A DNA stretch of 64,000 nucleotides from Streptomyces sp. NBC_00440 (GCF_036014215.1 NZ_CP107921.1:6631501-6695500); one strand, 5' to 3'. Shown: positions 7,738-17,782, numbered from the stretch's first letter. Made by a program: numbers and translations. The notes: a model not told the origin generated them from the letters alone.

Positions 7738-8517
7738 GTGTCCGCTACGCCCGTGCTGGCGTTGCGTGGGGTCTCCAAGCGATTCGGTGCCGTCCAGGCG
7801 CTCACCGATGTGGAGCTCGAAGCCTACGGCGGTGAAGTGCTCGCCCTGGTCGGCGACAACGGAGCCGGAAAGTCCACGCTGGTCAAGACGATCGCAGGCG
7901 TGCACCCCATCGATGACGGTGTCATCGAGTGGGAAGGCAAGGCAGTACAGATCAACAAGCCGCACGACGCGCAGAACCTGGGCATCGCGACCGTCTACCA
8001 GGACCTCTCGCTCTGCGACAACATCGATGTCGTCGGCAACCTCTACCTCGGCCGGGAGCTGCGCAAGCGCGGCATCCTCGACGAGGTCGAGATGGAGCGC
8101 CGCTCCCGCGAGCTGCTGACCACGCTCTCGATCCGCATCCCCAGCGTGCGCATCCCGATCGCCTCGCTCTCCGGCGGTCAGCGCCAGACCGTGGCCATCG
8201 CGCGGTCCATGCTCGGTGAGCCCCAGCTCGTCATCCTCGACGAGCCGACCGCGGCCCTCGGCGTGGAGCAGACCGCGCAGGTCCTCGACCTCGTCGAGCG
8301 GCTCCGTGAGCGCGGCCACGCGGTCCTGCTCATCAGCCACAACATGGCGGACGTCAAGGCCGTCGCCGACAAGGTCGCGGTGCTCAGGCTCGGCCGCAAC
8401 AACGGTGTCTTCGACGTGAAGACCACCTCGCAGGAAGAGATCATCGCCGCCATCACCGGCGCCACGGACAACGCTGTGACCCGTCGTGCGTCGCGCGGTG
8501 TGGAGGTTCAGAAGTGA
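7738..8517 (+). CDS. xylG: Xylose ABC transporter ATP-binding protein XylG
   Basis: ATPase energising xylose import (259 aa). Walker A GDNGAGKST (about residue 41), Q-loop VYQDLSL, signature SLSGGQRQ, Walker B LVILDEPTAALG and H-loop LLISHN are all present. It has a single nucleotide-binding domain, unlike the roughly 500-residue duplicated XylG of E. coli, so it presumably works as a homodimer. The GTG at 7738 is preferred because AAGGAG lies 9 bases upstream; that same AAGGAG abuts the in-frame ATG at 7729, too close for initiation. The stop overlaps the xylH start by four bases. Confidence 0.92.
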   Translation: MSATPVLALRGVSKRFGAVQALTDVELEAYGGEVLALVGDNGAGKSTLVKTIAGVHPIDDGVIEWEGKAVQINKPHDAQNLGIATVYQDLSLCDNIDVVGNLYLGRELRKRGILDEVEMERRSRELLTTLSIRIPSVRIPIASLSGGQRQTVAIARSMLGEPQLVILDEPTAALGVEQTAQVLDLVERLRERGHAVLLISHNMADVKAVADKVAVLRLGRNNGVFDVKTTSQEEIIAAITGATDNAVTRRASRGVEVQK

Positions 8518-9800
8518 GTATCGACAAGACCTCCCCCGCGCCCGCCGCGGTGGACGCCCCGGCTCCGGCCGCCGACGCGGTGGCCGCCGTCGACCCCCGG
8601 CTGCTCGTCCGCGAGCAGGGCTTCGCCGGTTACCTGTCCGAGTTCCGGCGCAAGATACGCGCGGGTGAGCTCGGCTCCATCCCGGTGATCGTCGGCCTGA
8701 TCGTCATCGCCGCGATCTTCCAGAGCGTGAACTCGCGCTTCCTCACCGCGGGCAACCTCACCGACATCTCGGTGACCATGGTCGGTACCGGCATGATCGC
8801 CGTCGGTATCGTCTTCGTCCTGCTGCTCGGCGAGATCGACCTCTCGGTCGGCTCGGTCTCCGGTGTCTCCGGTGCGGCCTTCGCCGTGCTGAACGTCACA
8901 CACGGGATGAACCAGTGGCTGGCCCTGGTGCTCGCCATCCTCACCGGCACGGTCGCCGGCGCGATCCACGGCTTCTTCTTCGCCCGTATCGGCGTTCCCG
9001 CGTTCGCGGTGACCCTGGCCGGTCTGCTGTTCTGGAACGGCTTCATGCTCCAGATCCTGGGCGACAACGGCACGATCAACCTGCCCGACGACGGGCCCAT
9101 CGCGAACATGACGGGCTACTTCTTCTCCGACGTGGCGGTGGCCTACGCCGTCGCCGTGGTCGGTGTGGTGATCTTCTTCCTCACCTCGTTCCTCGACGCC
9201 CGGCGCCGTGAGGCCGCGGGCGTGCCGTCCCGGCCGCTCAGCGAGATCGTGCTGCGGACCGCCGTGCTTGCGGTCGTCGGCCTCGCCGTCGCCTACATGT
9301 ACAACCAGTACAAGGGCCTGCCGCTCGCCGTCCTGATCTTCCTGGTGGTACTGGTCGGCACGGACTTCGCCCTGCGCCGCACCACGTACGGCCGCAAGGT
9401 CTTCGCACTCGGTGGCAGCGTCGAGGCGTCCCGGCGGGCCGGTATCAACGTCACGATGATCCGGATCTCCGTCTTCGCCATCGCCGGTACGTTCGCCGCC
9501 GTCGGGGGTCTCTTCCTGGCCTCCAAGATCGCCACCGCCAACCAGGGCGCCGGCAGCGGTGACCTGCTGATGAACGCCATCGCGGCGGCCGTCATCGGCG
9601 GTACCAGCCTCTTCGGCGGCCGCGGCCGCACCTGGAACGCGCTGCTCGGCGTACTCGTGATCGTCTCGATCCAGTACGGCCTGTCGCTGCAGGGCATCGC
9701 CTCGCCCATCCAGTACATGATCACCGGTGGCGTCCTGCTCGCCACGGTCGTGATCGACGCCGTGACCCGCAAGACCCAGAAGTCCGCCGGCCGCGCCTGA
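8514..9800 (+). CDS. xylH: Xylose ABC transporter permease XylH
   Basis: Integral membrane permease (428 aa) of the RbsC/XylH family with an N-terminal cytoplasmic tail rich in Ala/Pro, then about ten or more membrane segments from residue 55. Family hallmarks are [28 protein letters not shown] and the C-terminal [17 protein letters not shown] block. It starts at GTG overlapping the xylG stop in GTGA, so translation is coupled. Confidence 0.92.
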   Translation: MSIDKTSPAPAAVDAPAPAADAVAAVDPRLLVREQGFAGYLSEFRRKIRAGELGSIPVIVGLIVIAAIFQSVNSRFLTAGNLTDISVTMVGTGMIAVGIVFVLLLGEIDLSVGSVSGVSGAAFAVLNVTHGMNQWLALVLAILTGTVAGAIHGFFFARIGVPAFAVTLAGLLFWNGFMLQILGDNGTINLPDDGPIANMTGYFFSDVAVAYAVAVVGVVIFFLTSFLDARRREAAGVPSRPLSEIVLRTAVLAVVGLAVAYMYNQYKGLPLAVLIFLVVLVGTDFALRRTTYGRKVFALGGSVEASRRAGINVTMIRISVFAIAGTFAAVGGLFLASKIATANQGAGSGDLLMNAIAAAVIGGTSLFGGRGRTWNALLGVLVIVSIQYGLSLQGIASPIQYMITGGVLLATVVIDAVTRKTQKSAGRA

Positions 9801-9985
9801 CCGCGCGGCGGACAACCCGCACATCGGACGCCCGGCCGGGACACTCCCGCGCCGGGCTCCCGTGCGTCCCGTACGCCGAACGGGTGACGTACGACGCACC
9901 GCCCGATGACGACTGTCCCGGATGGAACATTAGACTCGACAGACCCGGCAAAGCTCGATCACAGTTCGAACGCAAGGAGGCACGG

Positions 9986-11908
9986 GTGCCGCTGCTGACC
10001 CGCATCAGGGGACCGCGCGATCTGGACAGGCTGGGCCCGGAGCAGCTGGAACAGCTGGCCGGGGAGATCCGGACCTTCCTCGTCGACGCCGTGTCCAAGA
10101 CCGGTGGCCATCTCGGCCCGAATCTGGGTGTTGTCGAGCTGACCATCGCCCTGCACCGCGTCTTCGACTCACCGAAGGACCGGGTGCTCTTCGACACCGG
10201 TCACCAGAGCTACGTGCACAAGCTGCTCACCGGCCGCCAGGACTTCGGGATGCTGCGCACCAAGGGCGGCCTCTCCGGCTACCCCTCGCGCGCCGAGTCC
10301 GACCACGACGTCATCGAGAACTCGCACGCCTCGACGGTGCTGGGCTGGGCCGACGGCCTCGCCAAGGCCAACCAGGTACTCAAGAAGGACGACCACGTCG
10401 TCGCCGTGATCGGTGACGGCGCGCTCACCGGCGGTATGGCCTGGGAGGCGCTGAACAACATCGCCGACGCCAAGGACCGCCCGCTCGTCATCGTCGTGAA
10501 CGACAACGAGCGCTCCTACGCGCCCACCATCGGCGGGATGGCCAACCACCTCGCCACGCTCCGCACGACCGACGGATACGAGCGCTTCCTGGCCCGCGGC
10601 AAGGACCTCCTGGGACGCACGCCGGTCGTCGGCAAGCCGCTGTACGAGACCCTGCACGGCGCGAAGAAGGGCCTCAAGGACTTCATCGCCCCGCAGGGCA
10701 TGTTCGAGGACCTCGGCCTGAAGTACGTCGGCCCGATCGACGGCCACGACATCGCGGCCCTGGAGTCGGCGCTGGAGCGCGCCAAGGGCTTCGGCGGACC
10801 CGTCATCGTGCACTGCCTCACGGAGAAGGGCCGCGGCTACCAGCCCGCCGAGCAGGACGAGGCCGACCACTTCCACGGCATCGGCCCGATCCACCCGGAC
10901 ACCGGTCTGCCGATCAAGGCGTCCGCCGCCAGTTGGACCTCGGTCTTCGGCGACGAGATGGTCAAGCTCGGCCGGGAGCGCGAGGACATCGTCGCCATCA
11001 CGGCGGCCATGCTCCAGCCGGTCGGCCTGACCAAGTTCGCGAAGGAGTTCCCCGGGCGGGTGTACGACGTCGGGATCGCCGAGCAGCACGCGGCGGTCTC
11101 CGCCGCCGGGCTCGCGACGGGCGGGCTGCACCCGGTCTTCGCGGTCTACGCGACCTTCCTCAACCGCGCCTTCGACCAGCTCCTGATGGATGTGGCCCTG
11201 CACAAGTGCGGTGTCACCTTCGTACTGGACCGGGCCGGGGTCACCGGCGACGACGGCGCCTCGCACAACGGCATGTGGGACATGTCCATCCTCCAGTGCG
11301 TCCCGACGCTGCGCATCGCCGCCCCGCGCGACGCCGAGCAGGTCCGCGCCCAGCTGCGTGAGGCCGTCCGGGTCGAGGACGCGCCGACCGTGGTGCGCTA
11401 CTCGAAGGGCGTGGTCGGCCCGGCCGTCCCCGCCGTCGGCAGGGTCGGCGGGATGGACGTGCTGCGCGAGGCGGGCACCACCGCGCCGGACGTCCTGCTC
11501 GTCTCCGTCGGCGCGCTCGCCCCGATGTGCCTGGAGATCGCCGAACTGCTCAACAAGCAGGGGATCTCCACCACCGTGGTCGACCCGCGCTGGGTCAAGC
11601 CGGTCGACGAGGCGCTCGCCCCGCTCGCCGAGCAGCACCGGGTGGTCGTCACCGTCGAGGACAACAGCCGGGCCGGGGGCGTCGGTTCAGCGGTCGCCCA
11701 GGCGCTCCGCGACGCCGGGGTCGACGTCCCGCTGCGGGACTTCGGCATCCCGCCGCGCTTCCTCGACCACGCCTCGCGCAAGCAGGTCATGGCCGAGATC
11801 GGGCTGACCGCGCCGGACATCGCGCGCCAGGTCACCGGCCTCGTCGCGAAGATCGACGGCCGGTACGACAGCCCGTCGGCCGCGTCGGCGGAGCCCGCCC
11901 GCGACTGA
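9986..11908 (+). CDS. dxs: 1-deoxy-D-xylulose-5-phosphate synthase
   Basis: Condenses pyruvate with glyceraldehyde 3-phosphate to DXP, the first step of the MEP isoprenoid pathway; thiamine-diphosphate dependent, 640 aa. Visible motifs: [10 protein letters not shown] with the catalytic His near residue 50, [16 protein letters not shown] thiamine-Mg site, VGIAEQHA with the conserved Glu, and [15 protein letters not shown]. The GTG start at 9986 has AAGGAGG 5 bases upstream; the frame is open further upstream but those residues are outside the family length. It has no other MEP gene next to it. A terminator hairpin follows at 11946-11986. Confidence 0.96.
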   Translation: MPLLTRIRGPRDLDRLGPEQLEQLAGEIRTFLVDAVSKTGGHLGPNLGVVELTIALHRVFDSPKDRVLFDTGHQSYVHKLLTGRQDFGMLRTKGGLSGYPSRAESDHDVIENSHASTVLGWADGLAKANQVLKKDDHVVAVIGDGALTGGMAWEALNNIADAKDRPLVIVVNDNERSYAPTIGGMANHLATLRTTDGYERFLARGKDLLGRTPVVGKPLYETLHGAKKGLKDFIAPQGMFEDLGLKYVGPIDGHDIAALESALERAKGFGGPVIVHCLTEKGRGYQPAEQDEADHFHGIGPIHPDTGLPIKASAASWTSVFGDEMVKLGREREDIVAITAAMLQPVGLTKFAKEFPGRVYDVGIAEQHAAVSAAGLATGGLHPVFAVYATFLNRAFDQLLMDVALHKCGVTFVLDRAGVTGDDGASHNGMWDMSILQCVPTLRIAAPRDAEQVRAQLREAVRVEDAPTVVRYSKGVVGPAVPAVGRVGGMDVLREAGTTAPDVLLVSVGALAPMCLEIAELLNKQGISTTVVDPRWVKPVDEALAPLAEQHRVVVTVEDNSRAGGVGSAVAQALRDAGVDVPLRDFGIPPRFLDHASRKQVMAEIGLTAPDIARQVTGLVAKIDGRYDSPSAASAEPARD

Positions 11909-11945
11909 CCGCACCACCCACGCGCGCGGCCGCGCGGCACCGGAC

Positions 11946-11986
11946 GAGCCGGTGGGGCCTACCTGTACGGGTGGTCCCACCGGCTC
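11946..11986 (+). terminator. Terminator of dxs
   Basis: GAGCCGGTGGG pairs perfectly with CCCACCGGCTC (11 bp) 37 bases after the dxs stop. Confidence 0.8.
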
Positions 11987-12071
11987 ATTCGTGTGAAAGG
12001 TCCTCACCTGCGGGTACATCGCACTCACGCGCTCCGATCATGGCGAGGACTACAAGCGTGGAGGTACGCCC

Positions 12072-13547
12072 GTGAGCACCAGTCTCTTCCGGACGAAATC
12101 CGTGGAGCAGTCGATCCGGGACACGGAGGAACCGGAGCACGCACTCAGGAAAACGCTGTCCGCACTGGATCTGACGGTCTTCGGTATCGGGGTCGTCATC
12201 GGTACCGGGATCTTCGTCCTGACCGGTCTGATCGCCAAGGAGACTGCGGGCCCCTCGGTGGCGCTGGCCTTCGTGGTGGCCGGTGTCGTCTGCGCCCTTG
12301 CGGCTCTCTGTTACGCAGAGTTCGCGTCCACGGTGCCGGTCGCGGGTTCCGCCTACACCTTCTCGTACGCGTCGCTCGGTGAGCTGCCGGCCTGGATCAT
12401 CGGCTGGGACCTGGTCCTCGAACTCGCCCTGGGCTGTGCGGTGGTGGCGGTCGGCTGGTCCGGATATGTGCGCTCACTGATGGACACGGCCGGGATCGGT
12501 ATGCCGCAGGTCCTCTCCGGGACGCATAACGGCAAGTTCGGCTTCGATCTGCTGGCGGCCATCCTGGTCCTGGTGCTGACCGGAATCCTGGTCCTGGGGA
12601 TGAAGCTCTCCTCGCGCGTGACGACGATCATCGTGGCCGTGAAGGTCACCGTGGTCCTGCTGGTGATCATTGTGGGCGCGTTCTACATCACCGGATCGAA
12701 CTACCACCCCTTCATCCCGCCGACCGTGAAGGGTTCGGCAGGCAGCAGCCTCAGCGCCCCGCTCGTACAGCTCTTCGGGTTCGCGCCCGGCTCCTTCGGT
12801 GTGATGGGCATCTTCACCGCGGCCGCCGTCGTGTTCTTCGCCTTCATCGGCTTCGACATCGTCGCGACCGCGGCCGAGGAGACCCGCAATCCGCAGCGCG
12901 ACGTGCCGCGCGGCATCCTCGGCTCGCTGGCGGTCTGCACCGTGCTGTACGTGGCGGTCTCGATCGTCGTCACCGGGATGCAGAAGTACACCCAGCTGTC
13001 CACGGACGCCCCGCTCGCCGACGCGTTCAAGTCGGTCGGACACCCCTTCTGGGCGGGCGTGATCAGCTTCGGCGCGGCCGTCGGCCTCACCTCCGTCTGT
13101 ATGATCCTGCTGCTCGGCCAGAGCCGGGTCTTCTTCGCCATGAGCCGTGACGGACTGCTGCCCAAGGTCTTCTCGCGGGTGCACCCAAGGTTCGGTACGC
13201 CCTACCGCTCCACGATCCTGCTCGGTCTGATCGTGGCGCTGGTGGCGGGCTTCACCTCGATCAGCGTGCTCGCCGACCTGGTCAATATCGGGACGCTGTT
13301 CGCGTTCGTCCTGGTGGCTGTCGGAGTCATCATCCTGCGCCGGCAGCGCCCGGATCTGCCGCGCGCTTTCCGGACCCCGCTCGTGCCGCTGGTGCCCATC
13401 CTCTCGGCGCTCGCCTCGTTCTGGCTGATGCTGAACCTGCCGGCCGAGACCTGGATCAGGTTCGGTATCTGGATGGTCGTCGGCGGTGTCGTGTATGTCT
13501 GGTACGGGCGCGGGCACAGCCGGATGTCCGAGCGGGCGCAGAAGTAG
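12072..13547 (+). CDS. APC-family amino-acid permease
   Basis: Amino-acid/polyamine/organocation transporter (491 aa) of the YfnA/cationic-amino-acid-transporter-like type, with about 12 membrane segments beginning near residue 33. The TM1 glycine motif (GIGVVIGTGIFVLTG) and the FFAFIGFDIVATAAEETRNP block of TM6 are typical. Substrate cannot be read from sequence. GTG start with GGAGG at 7 bases. It is monocistronic between two hairpins (11946-11986 and 13551-13567). Confidence 0.88.
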   Translation: MSTSLFRTKSVEQSIRDTEEPEHALRKTLSALDLTVFGIGVVIGTGIFVLTGLIAKETAGPSVALAFVVAGVVCALAALCYAEFASTVPVAGSAYTFSYASLGELPAWIIGWDLVLELALGCAVVAVGWSGYVRSLMDTAGIGMPQVLSGTHNGKFGFDLLAAILVLVLTGILVLGMKLSSRVTTIIVAVKVTVVLLVIIVGAFYITGSNYHPFIPPTVKGSAGSSLSAPLVQLFGFAPGSFGVMGIFTAAAVVFFAFIGFDIVATAAEETRNPQRDVPRGILGSLAVCTVLYVAVSIVVTGMQKYTQLSTDAPLADAFKSVGHPFWAGVISFGAAVGLTSVCMILLLGQSRVFFAMSRDGLLPKVFSRVHPRFGTPYRSTILLGLIVALVAGFTSISVLADLVNIGTLFAFVLVAVGVIILRRQRPDLPRAFRTPLVPLVPILSALASFWLMLNLPAETWIRFGIWMVVGGVVYVWYGRGHSRMSERAQK

Positions 13548-13550
13548 CCC

Positions 13551-13567
13551 GGCCCGGTGCCCGGGCC
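13551..13567 (+). terminator. Short GC hairpin after the amino-acid permease
   Basis: GGCCCGG and CCGGGCC flank a three-base loop, starting 3 bases after the stop codon. Short but perfect. Confidence 0.5.
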
Positions 13568-13659
13568 CCGGCGGGCTCGGGCACCCACCGCTCTCACCAG
13601 GCGGAATGTTATTCTCAGCGGTACCGTTCGACCGGTTGAGGGAAGGCTGGCAGCCAGCC

Positions 13660-14706
13660 ATGTCGTCGCGTTCCGTACAGGCCGCAGGCCCCGCCACGAG
13701 CTGCTGGCTGCTGCGGGGCAAGGACGGCAGCCTCAGCGCCTACGCCCCGGCGGACGGCGGTCTGCTCCGCTGGACCGAACAGCGGCCCGGCGGGCCCGAC
13801 TGGACGGGGCCGGATTTCATCGAGGCCCCCGGTCTCACCCACGCCACCCTGGCCCAGGGCCCGGACACCTATGTCCATCTGATCACCCGGCGCACCACCG
13901 CCAAGGGTGTCGAGCTGATGCACACGACGCAGTACCAGACGGGCCGGCCGTTCGGCCCCTGGCACTCCCTCGGCAATCCGCACAAGGAGGAGGACCGCGC
14001 CCGCGCGGTCGGGGTCCCGGCGGCGGCGGTCGCCGACGACGGCCGGGTTCATGTCTTCGTACGCAACGCGGCCGGCGGCGTCAGCCTGCGCAGACAGGGC
14101 AAGTCCGGCAAGTGGGAGGGGTGGAAGGACCTGAAGGGCAGTCACCTCCTGGACGGGATGCCCGCGGCGGTCGCCGTCGGCGGCCGGGTCGAGCTGCTGG
14201 TCCCCGCCGATGAGCAGCTGTCGCGCTGGTGCCAGGAGGAGCCCGGGGGCGACTTCACCGAAGCCGAACCGTTCACCGCCACGGCCGCCGCCGGATCCGT
14301 CACCGGGCTGTGCACGGCGGACGACCGCGCCACGTACTACGGCTGCGCACCCGGCGGCGCCGGGGTGACCGCGCACCGCCGGGGGACCGGAGCCCTGGCG
14401 CTGGGCGGCGCGCCGGACGGCGGTCCGGTGGCGGTGCTGCGCACCTCCATAGAGGGCTATGACTGCACGGTCCTCGCCCACCGCGCCAGGAACGGCCGCC
14501 CGGCCATCGCGGCCTGCCCGACCGAGGGCGAGGCGGACGGCCTGTGGTGGACGGAGACCGGCGAGCCGTCGGTCGGCGCGCCCGCGCTGGCGGTGGACGC
14601 GGAGGGGCGGGTGGTGCTCGCCGCCATCGCCGGGGACGGCACCCTGCGGGTGGCACGTCAGAAAGCGGAACCGGGCCTCGCACTGGCGGCATGGACCAGG
14701 GCCTGA
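13660..14706 (+). CDS. Beta-propeller (lectin-like) protein, paralogue of the gene at 16211
   Basis: 348-residue protein built of repeated beta-sheet blades (WLLRGKDGSLSAYAP, TYVHLITRR, GRVHVFVRNAAGGVSLRRQ, GRVELLVPADEQLSRWC, GTLRVARQ), the look of tachylectin/PLL-like or fucose-lectin propellers. No signal peptide and no membrane segment are evident. The segment QYQTGRP-x-GPWHSLGNPH recurs almost unchanged in the C-terminal domain of the gene at 16211, so the two are duplicates. They flank an LCP-family ligase, suggesting a role at the cell surface, but function is unknown. The start at 13660 is chosen for its GAGGGAAGG; an in-frame ATG at 13606 would add 18 residues. Confidence 0.7.
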   Translation: MSSRSVQAAGPATSCWLLRGKDGSLSAYAPADGGLLRWTEQRPGGPDWTGPDFIEAPGLTHATLAQGPDTYVHLITRRTTAKGVELMHTTQYQTGRPFGPWHSLGNPHKEEDRARAVGVPAAAVADDGRVHVFVRNAAGGVSLRRQGKSGKWEGWKDLKGSHLLDGMPAAVAVGGRVELLVPADEQLSRWCQEEPGGDFTEAEPFTATAAAGSVTGLCTADDRATYYGCAPGGAGVTAHRRGTGALALGGAPDGGPVAVLRTSIEGYDCTVLAHRARNGRPAIAACPTEGEADGLWWTETGEPSVGAPALAVDAEGRVVLAAIAGDGTLRVARQKAEPGLALAAWTRA

Positions 14707-14776
14707 ACTGCCGTTCCTGCGGCAGGTGGTACCGGATGACAGCCGGAAACGGCGGTCCCGTGGCCGGCTCCACGGA

Positions 14777-14831
14777 CTGATTTCCGGCACCGCCCCTCGA
14801 ATTCGCCGAAACGGGGCCGTGCCGGAATCAG
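14777..14831. terminator. Bidirectional terminator between convergent propeller and LCP genes
   Basis: CTGATTTCCGGCAC (14777-14790) pairs with GTGCCGGAATCAG (14819-14831) with one bulged T, and the stem continues through CCCC/GGGG. It serves the convergent genes ending at 14706 and 14863. A second small hairpin (CTGCCG/CGGCAG) sits at 14708-14725. Confidence 0.7.
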
Positions 14832-14862
14832 AACCGGTCCGTACGGAGCCGGACCAAAGCGG

Positions 14863-15924
14863 TCAACCGCCGTGCGCCGGTGACTTCTTGGCCGACTCGG
14901 GGATCTCCGTGTCCGTGTGGATGGCCTTCCACAACTGCGTGGCCTGTGGCTCGGCCGCCACCACCCGGTTGGGGTCGGCCTTGTCGTACGCCACCGGGAG
15001 CATGATCGTCTCCATGGTGTCCGGGTTGACGCCCTTCATGCTGCGGGCGAACTCCGCCAGCTTGGTGAGCGACGCCAGATCCGAGTCGGTGGTCAGCGAC
15101 TTGGTCGCGGAGTTGGCGATCTTGTACGTCTTGGTGGGGCTGCTCAGCACGTCCTGCTTCTGCACCTCGCTCAGCAGGTCGAGCAGGAACTGCTGCTGGA
15201 GCCCGATCCGGCCCAGGTCGCTGCCGTCGCCTATGCCGTGCCTGGTCCGTACGAACTCCAGCGACTGGGTGCCGTTCAGCTTCTGCGGGCCCGCCTTGAG
15301 GTTGAGGCCGCTGGCCCCGTCGTGGATGTCCTGCGGGACATCGACGGTGACCCCGCCGAGCGCGTCCACGAGGCCCTTGAATCCGGCGAAGTCGACCTCC
15401 ATGTAGTGGTCGATCCGTACGTGGGACATCTGCTCCACGGTCTTCACCACACAGGCCGGACCGACCTGCGAGTAGACCGAGTTGAACATGACCCGGTTCG
15501 CGGAAGGCACCGACGAGCCGTCCGACTTGGCGCACTCGGGCCGGGTCACCAGGGTGTCGCGCGGGATGCTGACCGCGGTCGCCCTGCTGCGCCCCTCGGG
15601 CACGTGGATCACCAGCGCGGTGTCGGAGCGGGCGCCGCTGACGTTGCCGCCGGCTATCTTCCCGTTCTCCCCGGCGCGGGAGTCGGAGCCGAGCACCAGC
15701 AGGTTCTGTCCGGTGGTGGGCAGCTTCTCCGGACGGTCCTTGCCGAGCGACTTGTTGATGTCGACGCCCTTGATGTTGCCGTTCAGGTTGCTGTACAGCC
15801 ACCATGCGGTTCCGCCCGCGGCGAGCAGCAGCACCAGGAGTACGAGCAGAGCGATGCGGAGCCCACGACGGCGCTGCCGGGGGGCTTTGCGCGAGTGGGG
15901 CGGTGTGGTGGTGGCCTGAGTCAT
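14863..15924 (-). CDS. LytR-CpsA-Psr (LCP) family wall glycopolymer ligase
   Basis: 353-residue membrane-anchored LCP protein. A basic cytoplasmic tail (RKAPRQRRRG) precedes one membrane segment (residues 23-45); the LCP domain (about 70-250) faces outward. Conserved pieces: NLLVLGSDSRAG, SDTALVIHVPE, SIPRDTLV, FNSVYSQVG and the Arg-rich FVRTRHGIGDGSDLGR loop that binds the polyprenyl pyrophosphate head. LCP enzymes transfer teichoic-acid-like polymers from lipid carrier to peptidoglycan; the TagB/TagF- and TagC-like genes 2-9 kb away offer a plausible substrate pathway. Start ATG with AGAGGA upstream. It is divergent from the propeller-fusion gene, sharing a 286-base promoter region with GTGTGCGT repeats. 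Confidence 0.9.
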   Translation of the reverse strand: MTQATTTPPHSRKAPRQRRRGLRIALLVLLVLLLAAGGTAWWLYSNLNGNIKGVDINKSLGKDRPEKLPTTGQNLLVLGSDSRAGENGKIAGGNVSGARSDTALVIHVPEGRSRATAVSIPRDTLVTRPECAKSDGSSVPSANRVMFNSVYSQVGPACVVKTVEQMSHVRIDHYMEVDFAGFKGLVDALGGVTVDVPQDIHDGASGLNLKAGPQKLNGTQSLEFVRTRHGIGDGSDLGRIGLQQQFLLDLLSEVQKQDVLSSPTKTYKIANSATKSLTTDSDLASLTKLAEFARSMKGVNPDTMETIMLPVAYDKADPNRVVAAEPQATQLWKAIHTDTEIPESAKKSPAHGG

Positions 15925-16080
15925 GCCGTAGTTGTCCTCTGATCCCGGTAATCGGCTTTGTGGCGGGGTGACGACCGCGTCTGGCATGGGGGGACTGGCG
16001 GTCGGTCGAGTGCGACAGCGCGAAAAAAGGGGGGCGTCGTTGCCGCCGGTTTCGATTGGCACCAGAGCATATAGGCAAAT

Positions 16081-16118
16081 GTGTGCGTCTTGTGTGCGTC
16101 TATCGTGCTGGTGTGCGT
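16081..16118. repeat. Three GTGTGCGT direct repeats in a divergent promoter region
   Basis: GTGTGCGT occurs at 16081, 16092 and 16111, the first two exactly one helical turn apart. They lie between the divergent LCP gene and the PIG-L/propeller gene and could bind a regulator controlling both. Confidence 0.45.
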
Positions 16119-16210
16119 AAGAGCCTGACGGGCGGCCACCCGGCCGGAGGCCGTCCAGCAGGCTCAGGGGCGGGAACCGCGGATTCCGCGGCGGAAGGAG
16201 CGACAGCGCG

Positions 16211-17782
16211 ATGGTGGCATCAACCGGGCCCCGTGCCGAGGAGTACGGGCGGGACCCGCGGCCCGCGGAGTCTGCCGGGGCCCGGCGGGAGGCGGGCGCC
16301 GTCCTGCTCGTCGCGGCCACACCCGCCGACGCGGCCGTCCTGCTCGCCGGCGCCAGCGCCGGCGGTCCCGGCGAGGTCGCCGTGGTCTGCCTGGAGAGCG
16401 GGGGACCGCAGGAGCGGCAGATGTTCGACCGGGCCGTGTCCGACGCCGTACGGCAGGGCCGGCGGGTCCGGGGCGAGCCGCGCGTCCTCGCGTCACGTGG
16501 CGACGGTACGCAGGCGGTCCTGGGCGAACTCCGCGCCGTACGACCGGCGGTGGTCCTCACTACCGGCCCCGACGCACCCTCGGGAACTCCCGCCGGGGAC
16601 CCCGGTACGGAGCAGCGCCGCACCGCAGCCGCGAGCGCCGCTCTCCGGGCGGCCGATGCCTACCAGCGCGAGAGCGGGCAGCCGCTTCTCGTCGACTGCC
16701 GGGAGGCGGCGCCCACCGACGCCGTCGGCCCGGTGCTCCGCCCCCGATACGCGCCGCCGGGCACCTGGCTGATCAGGGGCAACGACGGCCGTCTCTCCGG
16801 CTATCTGCCCACGGCCGGGGCGGTGCTGCGCTGGACCGAGGGCGTGACCGGCGGGTGGTCGGGCCCCGAACGGCTGGAAGCCCCGGGCCTGTTGCCCGGG
16901 CTGACCGTGGTGCAGGGGCCGGACGGCTACGTACGCCTCGTCGGTCTGCGCCGTACCGAAGGCCGCGGTGGCGCGGTCACCGTCGACGTCGTGTGCGCGA
17001 CCCAGTACCAGACGGGGCGCCCGGCCGGGCCGTGGCACTCGCTGGGCAATCCGCACCGCGCCGAACCGGAGCGGGGCCGCCATGTCGGTTTCCCCGTGGC
17101 CGCGTTCGACGACGACGGGACGCTCCATGTCTTCATCCGCAACGACGAGCACACCGTGAACACCCGCCACGAGAAGCCCAATGGGTCGTGGTCGTCCTGG
17201 CAGCATCTGCGCGGCGCCAAGACCGCGGACGAGCTGGTGGCCCTCCGGGTGCCGGACGGCAGGGTGGAGCTCTTCGCCCGGCTGCGGGACGCCCCCGGGA
17301 CGGCGCGCTGGAGCCGGACGGGGCGCGACGGCGCCTGGGCCGAGGACACCGGCTCCAACGTCCATGCGGCCGCGGACAGTCTGGCTCCCGCGCCGGAGAG
17401 CGGAGCACTGCGCTACCGGTACGCGGGGACCGGCGAGCTCTGCCAGTGGCAGTGGAACGCCCCGGGCCCCGTGACGCTGCACAGCTCCGATGCCATGGGA
17501 AGGGTCGCCGGTGCGACCGGTGCCGACATCGGCGGCTGGGCCTGTACCGTGCTCGTCTCGACCGACGCGTACGGGTACTGCCTGGCCGGTTTCCATGTCG
17601 ACGGACGGCCCGATTCCGGTGTGTGGTGGTCGAGTACGGAGCAGTGGTGCCTCGTTCCGCCCGCCCTCGTCCGGGACCGGCTCGGCCGGATCACGATCGC
17701 CGCGCTGGGGCCCGATGCCCGGCTCGCCGTCACGCGGCAGCTGCCCGGCGGGCAGGGGCTGGATCTCGCCCCCTGGGCCTAG
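16211..17782 (+). CDS. PIG-L-like domain (catalytically degenerate) fused to beta-propeller
   Basis: 523-residue two-part protein. Residues about 27-170 resemble the PIG-L/LmbE deacetylase fold (AVLLVAATPADAAVLLAGAS, VAVVCLESGG, LGELRAVRPAVVLTTG), but the zinc motif PHPDDE is replaced by ATPADA and the later His-containing motif is also missing, so deacetylase activity is unlikely. Residues 175-523 are a beta-propeller closely related to the protein at 13660 (shared QYQTGRP-x-GPWHSLGNPH). No clear signal peptide is visible. AAGGAG lies 10 bases before the ATG. PIG-L plus propeller fusions exist in Streptomyces; the loss of the active site suggests a binding or scaffold role. This is inference. 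Confidence 0.72.
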   Translation: MVASTGPRAEEYGRDPRPAESAGARREAGAVLLVAATPADAAVLLAGASAGGPGEVAVVCLESGGPQERQMFDRAVSDAVRQGRRVRGEPRVLASRGDGTQAVLGELRAVRPAVVLTTGPDAPSGTPAGDPGTEQRRTAAASAALRAADAYQRESGQPLLVDCREAAPTDAVGPVLRPRYAPPGTWLIRGNDGRLSGYLPTAGAVLRWTEGVTGGWSGPERLEAPGLLPGLTVVQGPDGYVRLVGLRRTEGRGGAVTVDVVCATQYQTGRPAGPWHSLGNPHRAEPERGRHVGFPVAAFDDDGTLHVFIRNDEHTVNTRHEKPNGSWSSWQHLRGAKTADELVALRVPDGRVELFARLRDAPGTARWSRTGRDGAWAEDTGSNVHAAADSLAPAPESGALRYRYAGTGELCQWQWNAPGPVTLHSSDAMGRVAGATGADIGGWACTVLVSTDAYGYCLAGFHVDGRPDSGVWWSSTEQWCLVPPALVRDRLGRITIAALGPDARLAVTRQLPGGQGLDLAPWA

